Below, piece after piece: positions 36,052 through 44,505 of a stretch of 64,000 nucleotides of DNA (positions are counted from its first letter, which is position 1; each line of letters opens with the position of its first letter). The position numbers were made by a program, and so were the translations under genes. The notes beneath the pieces were generated by a model. That model saw only the letters and a list, made by a program, of their open reading frames with translations, did no database searches and was not told the origin of the DNA. Source of the stretch: Schleiferiaceae bacterium (lineage in GTDB: Bacteria; Bacteroidota; Bacteroidia; Flavobacteriales; Schleiferiaceae). Location: the NCBI GenBank assembly GCA_018402665.1, contig JAGYIN010000008.1:1-64000 (forward strand), given 5' to 3'.

Positions 36052-36929
36052 GCGTTCTTAAAGACATAAATCAAAGAACTCTTATTATCCTTGCCTCCTT
36101 TGATATTGCTGATGGTTCCTCGTACAAGACCTTTCAGCCAATGAAATAAACGTTTTGTTGGAGCGCCTTCCTTATACTGCTCGCTAATCAGACTGATATA
36201 ATAACTGTCCAAAGACATGGGTAAAACGTCTTGTAACTCAAAGCCGTTCCGCTCTAACGCGGTTTTCATGCTTTTTTTGGTAAAATGGTGAACGTGAATT
36301 GGGATGTCCCAAGCCGCCCAGTGTACTCCATAATGTTGTGCGTCGTGGCTTTCTGGATTGGGAACGGCAATTAGTAGTGTTCCGTTGTTTTTGAGCTTTA
36401 ACTTAAAGGCTTGAAGCAATTCATCCAAATTATAGACATGCTCTAAAACGTGCCACATCGTAATTGCGTCTACCCCTCCCTTTACCTCGCTTACATCGCT
36501 ATAAACGCGCCCAAATTTAGAGGCTTTTGCCCGTGCGCCTTCGTTAATCTCTACACCTTGGACCTCGTGGCCTTTAGCGGCCATCTTTTGCATGAATTGG
36601 CCCGTTCCACAACCGTAGTCTAAAAGCGATTTTCCATCAGCATATTTTTGAACGTGGCCGTGTTTCCAATTCATATTAATCTCACGCAAAAATTGATACA
36701 CTTTTGCAAACATAGAAGTATCATCATCCGTATGGCTGATGTAGTCAGGATTGTCGTAATAAGGACCCACCAAATCTTCCTTTACGCGAGGATTGGTAAA
36801 CAAATGGGAACAATGTCCACAAGACCAAATATCAAAGACCTCTTTACTCGTGCTGAAATCTTTTACAGACTGGTAAAAGGATATGTCTTTTTTTAAACAA
36901 GCCGGACAATGCGTTAACTCTTCTCTCAT
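36048..36929 (-). CDS. SAM-dependent methyltransferase with N-terminal zinc-ribbon-like motif
   Basis: A 293-residue protein. Two CxxC pairs (CPAC near residue 8 and CGHC near 37) form a likely zinc-binding knuckle. The methyltransferase core follows with SLLDYGCGTGQFMQKMA (SAM-binding motif I) near 105, GVEINEGA and DAITMWHVLEHVYN. This is the Methyltransf_23 type used on small molecules or glycans; the substrate is unknown. It is the last gene of the DUF4175-ybeY-mnmG strand block. A parS-like site lies just upstream. Confidence 0.82.
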   Translation of the reverse strand: MREELTHCPACLKKDISFYQSVKDFSTSKEVFDIWSCGHCSHLFTNPRVKEDLVGPYYDNPDYISHTDDDTSMFAKVYQFLREINMNWKHGHVQKYADGKSLLDYGCGTGQFMQKMAAKGHEVQGVEINEGARAKASKFGRVYSDVSEVKGGVDAITMWHVLEHVYNLDELLQAFKLKLKNNGTLLIAVPNPESHDAQHYGVHWAAWDIPIHVHHFTKKSMKTALERNGFELQDVLPMSLDSYYISLISEQYKEGAPTKRLFHWLKGLVRGTISNIKGGKDNKSSLIYVFKNA

Positions 36930-36931
36930 AG

Positions 36932-36947
36932 TGTTTCACGTGAAACT
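36932..36947. promoter_or_regulatory. parS site (ParB-binding palindrome), copy 1
   Basis: TGTTTCACGTGAAACT matches 15 of 16 bases of the broadly conserved bacterial parS consensus TGTTTCACGTGAAACA; the 14-bp core at 36933-36946 is a perfect palindrome. It occupies the 24-bp gap between mnmG and the methyltransferase gene. parS sites mark the origin-proximal domain in most bacteria. Binding by ParB is inferred. Confidence 0.85.
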
Positions 36948-36953
36948 ATTTTC

Positions 36954-38807
36954 TTATCTACCCATATATACAAGCAACACGTGTATGTCGCTTTGACTAA
37001 TGCCACTAATTCTTGAGGCTTGTGCTATTGTTGTCGGCTGTATCGCTTTAAGCTTATCGCGCCCTTCATAACTTAAACCCTTGACCTTATCATAATCAAA
37101 CTTTTCCGGAATGTTCTTTGTGTTTAGGCGTTTCATCTTTTCGACGTTCTCGCGTTCACGACTTATATATCCGCCGTACTTAATGTCTATTTCTAGTTGC
37201 TCTATAACATCGGAGCGCCACCATTCTTTGTCTTCGAACTTGTCGCTAAAATCGTCAAGCTTCAAATTTGGCCGGGCAACCAGCTTACTCGTCTTTGTTT
37301 TTTCCGTTGCATTTTTTTCACCCCGTCGCTCGAGAACCTCGTTTACATACGCCAAGGGCAGGTTTTTATCCAACGCTGCGTTACCGTCTAAAATTAAACG
37401 CTCTTTCTCGTTTAATAAGGCAACCCTTTTCTCTGATGCTAAACCTACCGCATGGCCTAATTTAGTGAGCCTTATATCCGCGTTATCCTGACGCAACAAT
37501 AATCTATATTCCGCTCTTGAAGTAAACATTCTATACGGTTCCTCTGTGCCTTTAGTAATAAGATCGTCTATTAGAACCCCTATGTATGCATCGTTTCTTC
37601 CTAGAATAAAGGGATCCTCACCGCGCGTCTTTAACACGGCATTTACACCAGCCATAAGACCTTGACAAGCGGCCTCTTCATATCCTGTGGTACCGTTGAT
37701 TTGACCAGCGAAATACAAGCCGCTTACGAGCTTTGTTTCTAACGTATGTTTAAGCTGTGTTGGTGGGAAATAATCGTACTCGATAGCGTATCCCGGCCTA
37801 AAGAACTTTGCACTTTCAAAACCTCTTACTTTATGTAAGGCCTCATATTGTATCTCTACGGGAAGGCTGGAGCTAAAGCCGTTAACATAAACCTCTACAG
37901 TATTCCACCCTTCTGGCTCTACGAATATCTGATGCGACGTTTTTTCAGAGAATCGATCAATCTTATCTTCTATCGAGGGGCAATAACGCGGGCCTGTGCC
38001 TCTAATCGTTCCGTTAAATAGGGGGGAACGGTCAAATCCTTTCTTAAGTACATCGTGAACCTCTTGAGAGGTGTGTGTTATCCAGCAGCTTCTTTGGTTT
38101 TTGAGCGAATAATCACCTTCAAAGCTGAACTGACCGGGTTGCTCGTCCCCGGGCTGTTCTTCCATTAGAGAAAAATCCAATGATCTTCCATCTATTCGTG
38201 GAGGTGTGCCCGTTTTCATTCTACCGGCCTCAAAACCCATAGCAACCAACTCCTCTGTGATACCCGTACTTGCGCGCTCGCCAGCTCTACCACCTCCAAA
38301 ATTCTTATCTCCTACATGGATAAGCCCGTTCATAAATGTGCCTGAAGTTAGAATAACCGTATCTGCCTCGAACGTTAAACCTAGCGAAGTCCTAACGCCA
38401 TGCACAGTGTGATCACTCACGTTTAGTCCAATAACCATGTCCTGGAACATATTGAGTCCCGGTGTTTCTTCCAAGAGCTCCCTCCAATATTGGGCAAACA
38501 ACATGCGGTCACTTTGCACCCGGGGGCTCCACATTGCAGGTCCTTTGCTTCTATTTAGCATACGGAACTGAATCATACTCTTATCTGTTATGAGTGCACT
38601 TCCTCCTCCCAATGCGTCTATTTCACGTACAATCTGGCCCTTCGCAACCCCGCCCATTGCGGGATTACAGCTCATTTGTCCAATGCTTTGCATGTTCATT
38701 GTAATAAGCAGAACATTGGCGCCCATCTTCGCTGCACAATACGCTGCTTCGCAGCCCGCATGACCGCCTCCAACTACAATTACATCATATTTTTCGTCAA
38801 GAACCAT
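36954..38807 (-). CDS. mnmG: tRNA uridine 5-carboxymethylaminomethyl modification enzyme MnmG (GidA)
   Basis: A 617-residue FAD enzyme that with MnmE modifies wobble U34 of several tRNAs. The FAD-binding [17 protein letters not shown] is at the N-terminus, with the hallmark [31 protein letters not shown] and the C-terminal helical domain. Normal length. It overlaps ybeY by 11 bp. In several phyla this gene lies beside oriC; here parS sites lie on both sides. Confidence 0.97.
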   Translation of the reverse strand: MVLDEKYDVIVVGGGHAGCEAAYCAAKMGANVLLITMNMQSIGQMSCNPAMGGVAKGQIVREIDALGGGSALITDKSMIQFRMLNRSKGPAMWSPRVQSDRMLFAQYWRELLEETPGLNMFQDMVIGLNVSDHTVHGVRTSLGLTFEADTVILTSGTFMNGLIHVGDKNFGGGRAGERASTGITEELVAMGFEAGRMKTGTPPRIDGRSLDFSLMEEQPGDEQPGQFSFEGDYSLKNQRSCWITHTSQEVHDVLKKGFDRSPLFNGTIRGTGPRYCPSIEDKIDRFSEKTSHQIFVEPEGWNTVEVYVNGFSSSLPVEIQYEALHKVRGFESAKFFRPGYAIEYDYFPPTQLKHTLETKLVSGLYFAGQINGTTGYEEAACQGLMAGVNAVLKTRGEDPFILGRNDAYIGVLIDDLITKGTEEPYRMFTSRAEYRLLLRQDNADIRLTKLGHAVGLASEKRVALLNEKERLILDGNAALDKNLPLAYVNEVLERRGEKNATEKTKTSKLVARPNLKLDDFSDKFEDKEWWRSDVIEQLEIDIKYGGYISRERENVEKMKRLNTKNIPEKFDYDKVKGLSYEGRDKLKAIQPTTIAQASRISGISQSDIHVLLVYMGR

Positions 38808-39192
38808 AGTTTTCTAAATAAGCTAACACTTCATCTTCTTTATGACGCATTACTTTGATTTCCTCTTCAGTCTTATCTTTTAGCCCTGTCAAGTGGAGCA
38901 TACCATGCGCCACAACTCTTCTTAATTCAGAGGTATAGGTCACTCCAAGAGCCTGGGCATTATCCTTTACCCGATCTAGGCTTATAAAAAGCTCGCCGCT
39001 TATTCTGTCGCCACGGGAATAATCAAACGTGATGATATCCGTGTAATAATCATGATTGAGATGCTCTTTATTTATAACTAACAACTCTTCATCTGAACAA
39101 CCGTGAACATCTATCTTCTTTAATCGTAACGATGGATTGAGCTCCTGAATTGCCCGCTTCACCATAACAACCAACTGTGCATCTACATCCAT
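38797..39192 (-). CDS. ybeY: Endoribonuclease YbeY
   Basis: A 131-residue metal-dependent RNase for rRNA maturation. The motif appears as [17 protein letters not shown], giving the first two zinc His of HGxLHLxGxDH, but the third His position is Lys. This form with KD instead of DH is, as far as I know, seen in other Bacteroidota; a later His in MRHKEDE might substitute. It follows the DUF4175 gene after 2 bp and overlaps mnmG. Confidence 0.9.
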   Translation of the reverse strand: MDVDAQLVVMVKRAIQELNPSLRLKKIDVHGCSDEELLVINKEHLNHDYYTDIITFDYSRGDRISGELFISLDRVKDNAQALGVTYTSELRRVVAHGMLHLTGLKDKTEEEIKVMRHKEDEVLAYLENYGS

Positions 39193-39194
39193 TT

Positions 39195-41726
39195 CTACAG
39201 CTTCTTAAGCACCGGTAAAGGTAAGTCGGTCTCTTTGGATTTTAACACCTTAAAATCAATGCTTTCACCGCCTTTTGATTTTGATTCGTTTCCTGACTCG
39301 CTGTCTCTACTTTCGCCTAATTCTTTTTTATTAAATACGCTTTCCTCAACACGCCATAACCGCTCTTCCAGCTCGTTCAGATCTCGCTCTGTTAGTTCCG
39401 TATTAAATAATACTTCTTCTTTCAATCGTTCTATGTTTTCCAAAAGCTCTTCTGAACGATCACTTGATTTGACAAGCTCTTCCTTTGCCGCCTCAATTCT
39501 CTTTAACAATTCCTTTTCACCTGGCTTACCCGATGAACCAGGCTTACTTCCCTCTTGTCCCTCCTTTGGTTCACCAGTTCTTCCCTTCTTTCTTCCCCCT
39601 GGTTTTTTAGAGGGCTTCGGAGTACCTTTTTTTCCTTCTTTACCTTCTCCTGCTGATGAGGGTTTTCCTGAGGTACCTGGTTTACCTTTTTTGCAGTCCT
39701 TCTTTGCTTGATTTAAGCTTGATTTTTCACTCTCTAGTATAAAATACAACGCTTGATTGATATCGTTTAATGCTGTGATTGCATAGCCAATATCAGCATC
39801 CAGATTTTTACCAGCTGTCATTTTTGATTCAATCGTCCGCATCGCAGCACTAAGACTCATTCGTTTTTCAGAAAGTAACTGACTTAATAGCGGTTCATGA
39901 ATTAATAATAAATCCAAGGTGTCTTTTATCGCTTTTTCATTTGCGAGTACAAGCTGCTGCGAACGTGCCTTGTTTACCGCCGTTGCAAGTTTTTGTAAAT
40001 TTTCTTGCGCCACACTCACTACCCATCCATTTTTTAGCAACCGCTTTATACGCGCTACATTATCTTCTTGAACCTCTACAGTGCTCGTGGCTAGTAACTC
40101 CTTTAATTTATCACTAGATGCCTTCGCTTGCTTCTCCCTATTCTCTCCCTCTTTATCCATACCCTTCATACCTTCTATAGCGGGTTGAAGTTTTTCTATA
40201 CTAAGATCTTCTAGCGATTCCGCTGCTTTGAATACTGCACTATCTAAACCCTCGTCTCTTAAAGAGTCTACCATTGATAAGAGTTCGATGGCTTCTTCCA
40301 TTCTCCACAACTCATCTAACCGTTGAAGTAGTTCATCTAAAGGTTCTATCTCTTCTTTAACCTCTATTTGAAGTGGATTTTTTTCAACCTCATCCTTGAC
40401 CTTCTCGTTCTGCTCTTCGATTAGCTGCTTGTTTCTAAATTCTTTCAGTGTCTCCTCCTGATTATCAGTAATGGTACTTTTTAAAGCTTGATCAGATGCC
40501 TCTTTTAATAAATCAGTCGCGTTAAGTACTGGCCTTCTTAACTCTCTCTTAATACCATTCTGGTTATTATCGAAAGCTTTAATTACCACAGCTTTTCGAC
40601 TACCCCAAGGAAGGCTAACAACCGTGGTTAATCCATTGACCTGTACTTCTCGAGTATCTATACTTAATTTCATTAAGCCATAGTCATCCTTGACCTGTAT
40701 GATTAGCGAATCGTTGGTATTAGTCAGTACTGAAATAGAAGGAGAAGCGTCTGTAAGTTCAACGGTTGGTAATACCGTTGTCCAATACGCTGATTTTAAT
40801 TCAATAGGTGCTCCATCCCATTTAAACGATGTGCTATTTGTTTCACGTGAAACGTTAACTGCTATTTTATCTTTTAAAACTCCTTGGTACTCCAGTGTAA
40901 TTAAAGATCCTTTAAATGCTTTAATGGTATCCTGCGTTATATAGGTAGATAGCTTAAGATAATTAGGTGGTTTTATTGTAGCGCTCCAGGACGTTAATTT
41001 TGGCACGCTATCACATACTACTGTTTGTCTTCTATAGAACCTTCCATTAAGTTCCCAATCGATCGTTTCATTTTTCCTTATCAATACACTTTCAGTAACA
41101 CTCCCTTTATAGAAAGGTGTAAGGTGCGGATGACTCAACTCTAAAACTTCGTTGAATAACGTATGTACAGTATCATTTATATCTAGTAAGATAGCCTCAC
41201 GTGTGTAGGTACCGCTAACAATCTCGTCCTTACCTTCAGTTAAAATTGATTTTGGACTTATTAAAATTGTTAACACTAAAAGTGCTAATGCCCCAATTAT
41301 AGTTGAAAACGGTATGTTTTTTTTCAGTGTTGTTTTAAATACCGGTAATTCTAAATAGACCTTTTTTAATACAACGACTTGTGCCCATTTATCCAACTCG
41401 TTTTTAGATAAACCTGTTAGTTCATCGAGCCTTCCGTTATCATAACTCTTTAAACTCTTAGCAACACGATTTAAGGAATAGTAATTAGTCCATATTGCTT
41501 GTATCAAATAACGAATTGGCCAAAATAAGAAGGCAGTTAAAGTCAGTACCAGTAGGATTACTACTATCTTTCTAAAAGCAACAAGCTCTGGAATGAAATA
41601 ATGGTTATACAGCGCTAATGCAATAGCTTCAACAACACTAAATAATAATAGTAAAATACTATAATACAATGACTTACGTAGATAAACTACGCGTAAAAAA
41701 CGCTGTAATTCTTGTAACTCTGTCAT
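39195..41726 (-). CDS. DUF4175-family large membrane protein
   Basis: An 843-residue protein. Hydrophobic segments near residues 21-44, 51-75 and 140-160 anchor it in the inner membrane. The rest is extracytoplasmic or cytosolic, ending in long charged coiled-coil stretches and a Lys/Gly/Pro/Ser-rich low-complexity region at about 670-735. This matches the DUF4175 proteins of Bacteroidota; the function is unknown. It heads the strand block DUF4175-ybeY-mnmG-methyltransferase. Sampled lines are only about 30-37% GC, lower than neighbours. A parS site lies inside it. Confidence 0.8.
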   Translation of the reverse strand: MTELQELQRFLRVVYLRKSLYYSILLLLFSVVEAIALALYNHYFIPELVAFRKIVVILLVLTLTAFLFWPIRYLIQAIWTNYYSLNRVAKSLKSYDNGRLDELTGLSKNELDKWAQVVVLKKVYLELPVFKTTLKKNIPFSTIIGALALLVLTILISPKSILTEGKDEIVSGTYTREAILLDINDTVHTLFNEVLELSHPHLTPFYKGSVTESVLIRKNETIDWELNGRFYRRQTVVCDSVPKLTSWSATIKPPNYLKLSTYITQDTIKAFKGSLITLEYQGVLKDKIAVNVSRETNSTSFKWDGAPIELKSAYWTTVLPTVELTDASPSISVLTNTNDSLIIQVKDDYGLMKLSIDTREVQVNGLTTVVSLPWGSRKAVVIKAFDNNQNGIKRELRRPVLNATDLLKEASDQALKSTITDNQEETLKEFRNKQLIEEQNEKVKDEVEKNPLQIEVKEEIEPLDELLQRLDELWRMEEAIELLSMVDSLRDEGLDSAVFKAAESLEDLSIEKLQPAIEGMKGMDKEGENREKQAKASSDKLKELLATSTVEVQEDNVARIKRLLKNGWVVSVAQENLQKLATAVNKARSQQLVLANEKAIKDTLDLLLIHEPLLSQLLSEKRMSLSAAMRTIESKMTAGKNLDADIGYAITALNDINQALYFILESEKSSLNQAKKDCKKGKPGTSGKPSSAGEGKEGKKGTPKPSKKPGGRKKGRTGEPKEGQEGSKPGSSGKPGEKELLKRIEAAKEELVKSSDRSEELLENIERLKEEVLFNTELTERDLNELEERLWRVEESVFNKKELGESRDSESGNESKSKGGESIDFKVLKSKETDLPLPVLKKL
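40839..40854. promoter_or_regulatory. parS site (ParB-binding palindrome), copy 2
   Basis: TGTTTCACGTGAAACG matches 15 of 16 bases of the parS consensus, with the same 14-bp palindromic core as the copy at 36932. It is inside the DUF4175 coding sequence, 3.9 kb from copy 1 and about 2 kb from the AT-rich candidate origin. Confidence 0.85.
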
Positions 41727-42340
41727 TATTTATTACTAACTGTTCACCTATAAAGGAGATAGAAACAAACGTCCCTAATTATAAATTGGTCCAAATGGGG
41801 CGGATTAAAAATCCCGCAGTATTATTTTTTCAAGATAGTTATTGCATGAAGAACGATTCTATCACGAATTGGTTCTTAAAAAATAATTATCAAGTCATTG
41901 TTGCTGAGCGCTCAAATACAGACCCTTTGTTTGTTTTGAATACTGATCACCCTTTTATCCGTGAGTTGGATGGACTTGCCCTTATCACTGATTTAAAATC
42001 ATATCCAATAGAATACGTCGCTGCCTCAGGTTTAGAAGTGCACGCAACCGTGAATTGGTTTGTAAATACGGATGTTAAAGGCGGCTTTTTATTTCCTTTT
42101 TATAAAGGAAGCTTCAAAGAATATTTAGTAGAATGTATGTATAAAAGTAATAAGGTCCTTCCTAGTTATCCTAGTCAAATAACACCAATAGAATTAATAA
42201 ACCTCTTAGAAACATTACCCCCTCCAAGTGGAACTTATGGTAATTATTCTCTGCGATTCTTACAGGGGATCTGGGAGCAACACCCTAAGGTACAACTCAC
42301 TTCATACGAAGGTGAATTAGTTTACCAAGTCGTTAAATAG
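41669..42340 (+). CDS. Lipoprotein of unknown function, divergent from and overlapping the DUF4175 gene
   Basis: A 223-residue protein with a lipoprotein signal (AVILVTLSLFITNC, Cys25). The mature part is an alpha/beta-looking domain with VLFFQDSYCMKNDSI and WFVNTDVKGGFLFPFYKGS; I do not recognise the family. No later ATG or GTG precedes the signal, so the start at 41669 stands. The first 58 bp therefore overlap the 5' end of the divergent DUF4175 gene. It is convergent with rpiB, with a single base between stops. Confidence 0.7.
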   Translation: MTYVDKLRVKNAVILVTLSLFITNCSPIKEIETNVPNYKLVQMGRIKNPAVLFFQDSYCMKNDSITNWFLKNNYQVIVAERSNTDPLFVLNTDHPFIRELDGLALITDLKSYPIEYVAASGLEVHATVNWFVNTDVKGGFLFPFYKGSFKEYLVECMYKSNKVLPSYPSQITPIELINLLETLPPPSGTYGNYSLRFLQGIWEQHPKVQLTSYEGELVYQVVK

Positions 42341-42341
42341 A

Positions 42342-42773
42342 TTAACTACAAGCTATTTTACCCACCCTTCTTTGGTGACGTCCACCTTCAAATTCCTGAG
42401 TTAAAAACTCTGAAACAATCAGTTTTGCCTCGTCGGTTGAAATAAACCGTGCAGGTATTGCTACAATATTTGCGTCGTTGTGTTGACGAGCAAGCGCCGC
42501 TATTTCTGGTGTCCAACACAGCGCACCACGAATACCTTGATGTTTATTAACCGTCATATTTATACCGTTACCTGAACCACAAATAACTACACCTAAATCC
42601 GCATCACCCTCATCAACAGCTATAGCAACGGCATGACCGTAATCTGGATAATCTACACTATCACTTGAGAACGGCCCTTTATCAAGCGCGTCGTGTTTTA
42701 ATTCTGTTATTAATTGAATCAAAACTTCTTTTAATTCAACCCCTGCATGGTCACATCCAATTGCTATTTTCAT
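42342..42773 (-). CDS. rpiB: Ribose-5-phosphate isomerase B
   Basis: A 143-residue pentose phosphate enzyme interconverting ribose 5-phosphate and ribulose 5-phosphate. Characteristic segments are IGCDHAGVELKE at the N-terminus, VICGSGNGINMTVNK with the catalytic Cys, and ARQHNDANIVAIPARF. Normal length. It borders the AT-rich candidate origin region. Confidence 0.94.
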   Translation of the reverse strand: MKIAIGCDHAGVELKEVLIQLITELKHDALDKGPFSSDSVDYPDYGHAVAIAVDEGDADLGVVICGSGNGINMTVNKHQGIRGALCWTPEIAALARQHNDANIVAIPARFISTDEAKLIVSEFLTQEFEGGRHQRRVGKIACS

Positions 42774-42818
42774 TCGGTAGTAAATTTCTACAAAGGTCGT
42801 AAATGTTGTGAATTACAC

Positions 42819-42837
42819 TGTGTATAAAAGTGGATAA
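42819..42837 (-). promoter_or_regulatory. Pair of DnaA-box-like 9-mers
   Basis: On the minus strand the two sites read TTATACACA (perfect match to TTATNCACA) and TTATCCACT (one mismatch to TTATCCACA). They are in the same orientation with a 10-bp period. Confidence 0.6.
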
Positions 42838-43030
42838 GTAGATCATATCCTATGAAAACTTTCTCTTGCTTATCTCAAAGTTTTACCTAATTCAAAAATT
42901 TCACGACATAAGCCTTCTGAGTTAGAAAATGTTCTCTTCCATTTATAAACCCTTAAGGCGTAGATATTCCCTGTCCATTCATTTTTATTTCTCAACTTAA
43001 CACAGTGAACTTCATTATTAACACTCTATA

Positions 43031-43050
43031 AGTAATTTACATAAATTACT
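43031..43050. repeat. Perfect AT-rich inverted repeat
   Basis: AGTAATTT-ACAT-AAATTACT: an 8-bp perfect inverted repeat with a 4-base centre, inside the 22% GC part of the candidate origin. Related ATTAC/GTAAT words recur over the next 70 bp. It may be part of the unwinding element or a protein site. Confidence 0.6.
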
Positions 43051-43176
43051 GTAAATCAATATTTTAATTATTACCAAAAGTGTTAATAAAGTATAATTAC
43101 CATTACTAATTACTGGAAGGTTGATGAGTTATCACGGTTATCAACACACTATATATATTACTATATATCTTTTAAA

Positions 43177-43749
43177 ATGAATACATATATAAATAGAGGA
43201 GACTGGATAGTTAAGAACTCTAATGAGGTTTATGATAATGCTTGGATCACAGTACGGCATTATGAGGTTACTACGCCAGGAGGTACAGCGGGTATTTACG
43301 GTGAAGTGGATTTTAAAAATTTAGCCATTGGTATTATTCCAATTGATACCGAAGGTTACACCTGGCGTGTGGGGCAATTCAGATTCCCGTTAAACGCATA
43401 CAGCTGGGAAATTCCTGAGGGCGGTGGACCCATAGGAATAAACCCTTTAGAAAGCGCAAAACGTGAGTTACAAGAGGAAGTGGGTTATGCAGCTGACGAG
43501 TGGACTGAATTTCTTCAAATGGATGTAAGCAACAGCGTGACGAATGAACGTGCTGTGGTCTTCTTAGCGGAATCTTTAACCTTTTTAGGTACATCTCACG
43601 AAGACACGGAAAATCTTCGCTTAGAACGCCTGCATTTTAGTACACTTTATAATCAAGTGCTCAATGGATCAATAAGAGACAGTATTAGCGTTGCTGCAGT
43701 TTTAAAACTAGCTCTAATCCGTCCAGATTTTTTAGATATTAAGAAATGA
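43177..43749 (+). CDS. NUDIX hydrolase
   Basis: A 190-residue protein of the ADP-ribose pyrophosphatase-like group. The NUDIX box is present as GGGPIGINPLESAKRELQEE followed by VGY. The catalytic REL-EE core is intact, but the earlier Glu of the GX5E part is Ile, a variant that may affect the metal site. The upstream strand IPEGGG fits the family. Substrate unknown, likely a nucleotide sugar or ADP-ribose. Its 3' end overlaps the convergent GSCFA gene by 18 bp; upstream lies the candidate origin. Confidence 0.88.
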   Translation: MNTYINRGDWIVKNSNEVYDNAWITVRHYEVTTPGGTAGIYGEVDFKNLAIGIIPIDTEGYTWRVGQFRFPLNAYSWEIPEGGGPIGINPLESAKRELQEEVGYAADEWTEFLQMDVSNSVTNERAVVFLAESLTFLGTSHEDTENLRLERLHFSTLYNQVLNGSIRDSISVAAVLKLALIRPDFLDIKK

Positions 43750-44502
43750 TCTGAACCGCTCAAACACGATTTCAACCGCGGCCTCATTTGGGTGAGTTCC
43801 ATTATCTTTAAAATAACTGTAATCCCTTAATTCATCTGTAATTATTTCATAACTAGGGAAATACAAGCAGTTAGAATGTTGCTCCACGAGTGATTTTATA
43901 CTTAGTCGTAAAATAGATTTACTGATAAAGTTTTCTTGTAGACCGACCTTCGTATATTTTACTGGGCTCACAGTAAAAATAATTTGCCAGTGCTTAGGTA
44001 CATGAGTTAAGATTGAAGTCCAAGCTTCAGTGATTTCATCTAACTCGAGCAACCTACGCTTGAAGAGATCTTGAGGTAGCTTATGACAATTATTAACAAT
44101 AGTCCCGTTCATTTCCCAACAATGCGCTGTACCAAACGAAATAATAAGCACTGGATGTTCACTTCGGTTTAAATGATCGCGGGCGTTGGTTTGAGCATCA
44201 TTGATAAACGCGTCTAAACGGTTTTTATCTGTATGCTGAAATTTATTTGCTGCAAGAAGTTGGTGATATACTCCCTGGTGCAAATAAATATGATTTAAAG
44301 TTCCTTCAGGTTGTATGAGCCATTCCAATTGTTGTGCTATACTCACTGGATTAAAAGAGGTTCCTAAAGGATTGAATTGGTAGGGTATATTTATTTTATC
44401 CAATGGAGCAGCTAGGTTTTGAACGAAACAGCTGCCTAATCCAAAAAATAAAAAAGGAGGACGCAAATAAACGGGTCCTCCTAGTTGAACTGGTGTAATC
44501 AC
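43732..44502 (-). CDS. GSCFA-domain protein
   Basis: A 256-residue protein carrying the namesake motif GLGSCFVQNLAAPLDK near residue 22, with later conserved segments ISFGTAHCWEMNG and VSPVKYTKVG, and YFKDNGTHPNEAA near the end. GSCFA domains resemble SGNH/GDSL hydrolases, where the GSCF Ser and the terminal DxxH would form the catalytic set, but no substrate is known. It starts 3 bp after the ALDH stop on the same strand. Confidence 0.85.
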   Translation of the reverse strand: MITPVQLGGPVYLRPPFLFFGLGSCFVQNLAAPLDKINIPYQFNPLGTSFNPVSIAQQLEWLIQPEGTLNHIYLHQGVYHQLLAANKFQHTDKNRLDAFINDAQTNARDHLNRSEHPVLIISFGTAHCWEMNGTIVNNCHKLPQDLFKRRLLELDEITEAWTSILTHVPKHWQIIFTVSPVKYTKVGLQENFISKSILRLSIKSLVEQHSNCLYFPSYEIITDELRDYSYFKDNGTHPNEAAVEIVFERFRSFLNI

Positions 44503-44505
44503 GGT

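Larger units (their letters stand above)
42774..43176. other. Candidate chromosomal replication origin (oriC), 403-bp gene-free region
   Basis: This is the longest gene-free stretch in the window. By hand count, 43021-43200 holds 39 G+C in 180 bases (22%), against about 43-49% in most coding samples. It contains DnaA-box-like sites at 42819-42827 (TGTGTATAA, perfect for reverse TTATNCACA), 42829-42837 (AGTGGATAA, one mismatch to reverse TTATCCACA) and 43138-43146 (TTATCAACA, one mismatch), plus a perfect AT-rich palindrome. Two parS sites lie 2 and 6 kb to the left. mnmG is 4 kb away. No dnaA gene is in the window. Confidence 0.65.

Noticed and set aside
39541-39711. Lys/Gly/Pro-rich tract in the DUF4175 gene as a possible tandem repeat or phase-variable element
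   Set aside because: The DNA shows no exact repeated unit; it is ordinary low-complexity coding sequence.
39235-39711. Ser/Pro-rich 158-codon frame on the plus strand opposite DUF4175
   Set aside because: Shadow of the Lys/Glu/Gly-rich coding strand; the protein gene on the minus strand is well supported.
42774-43176. Hidden small gene in the long AT-rich gap
   Set aside because: No frame with convincing coding character was found on either strand; features fit an origin or regulatory region instead.
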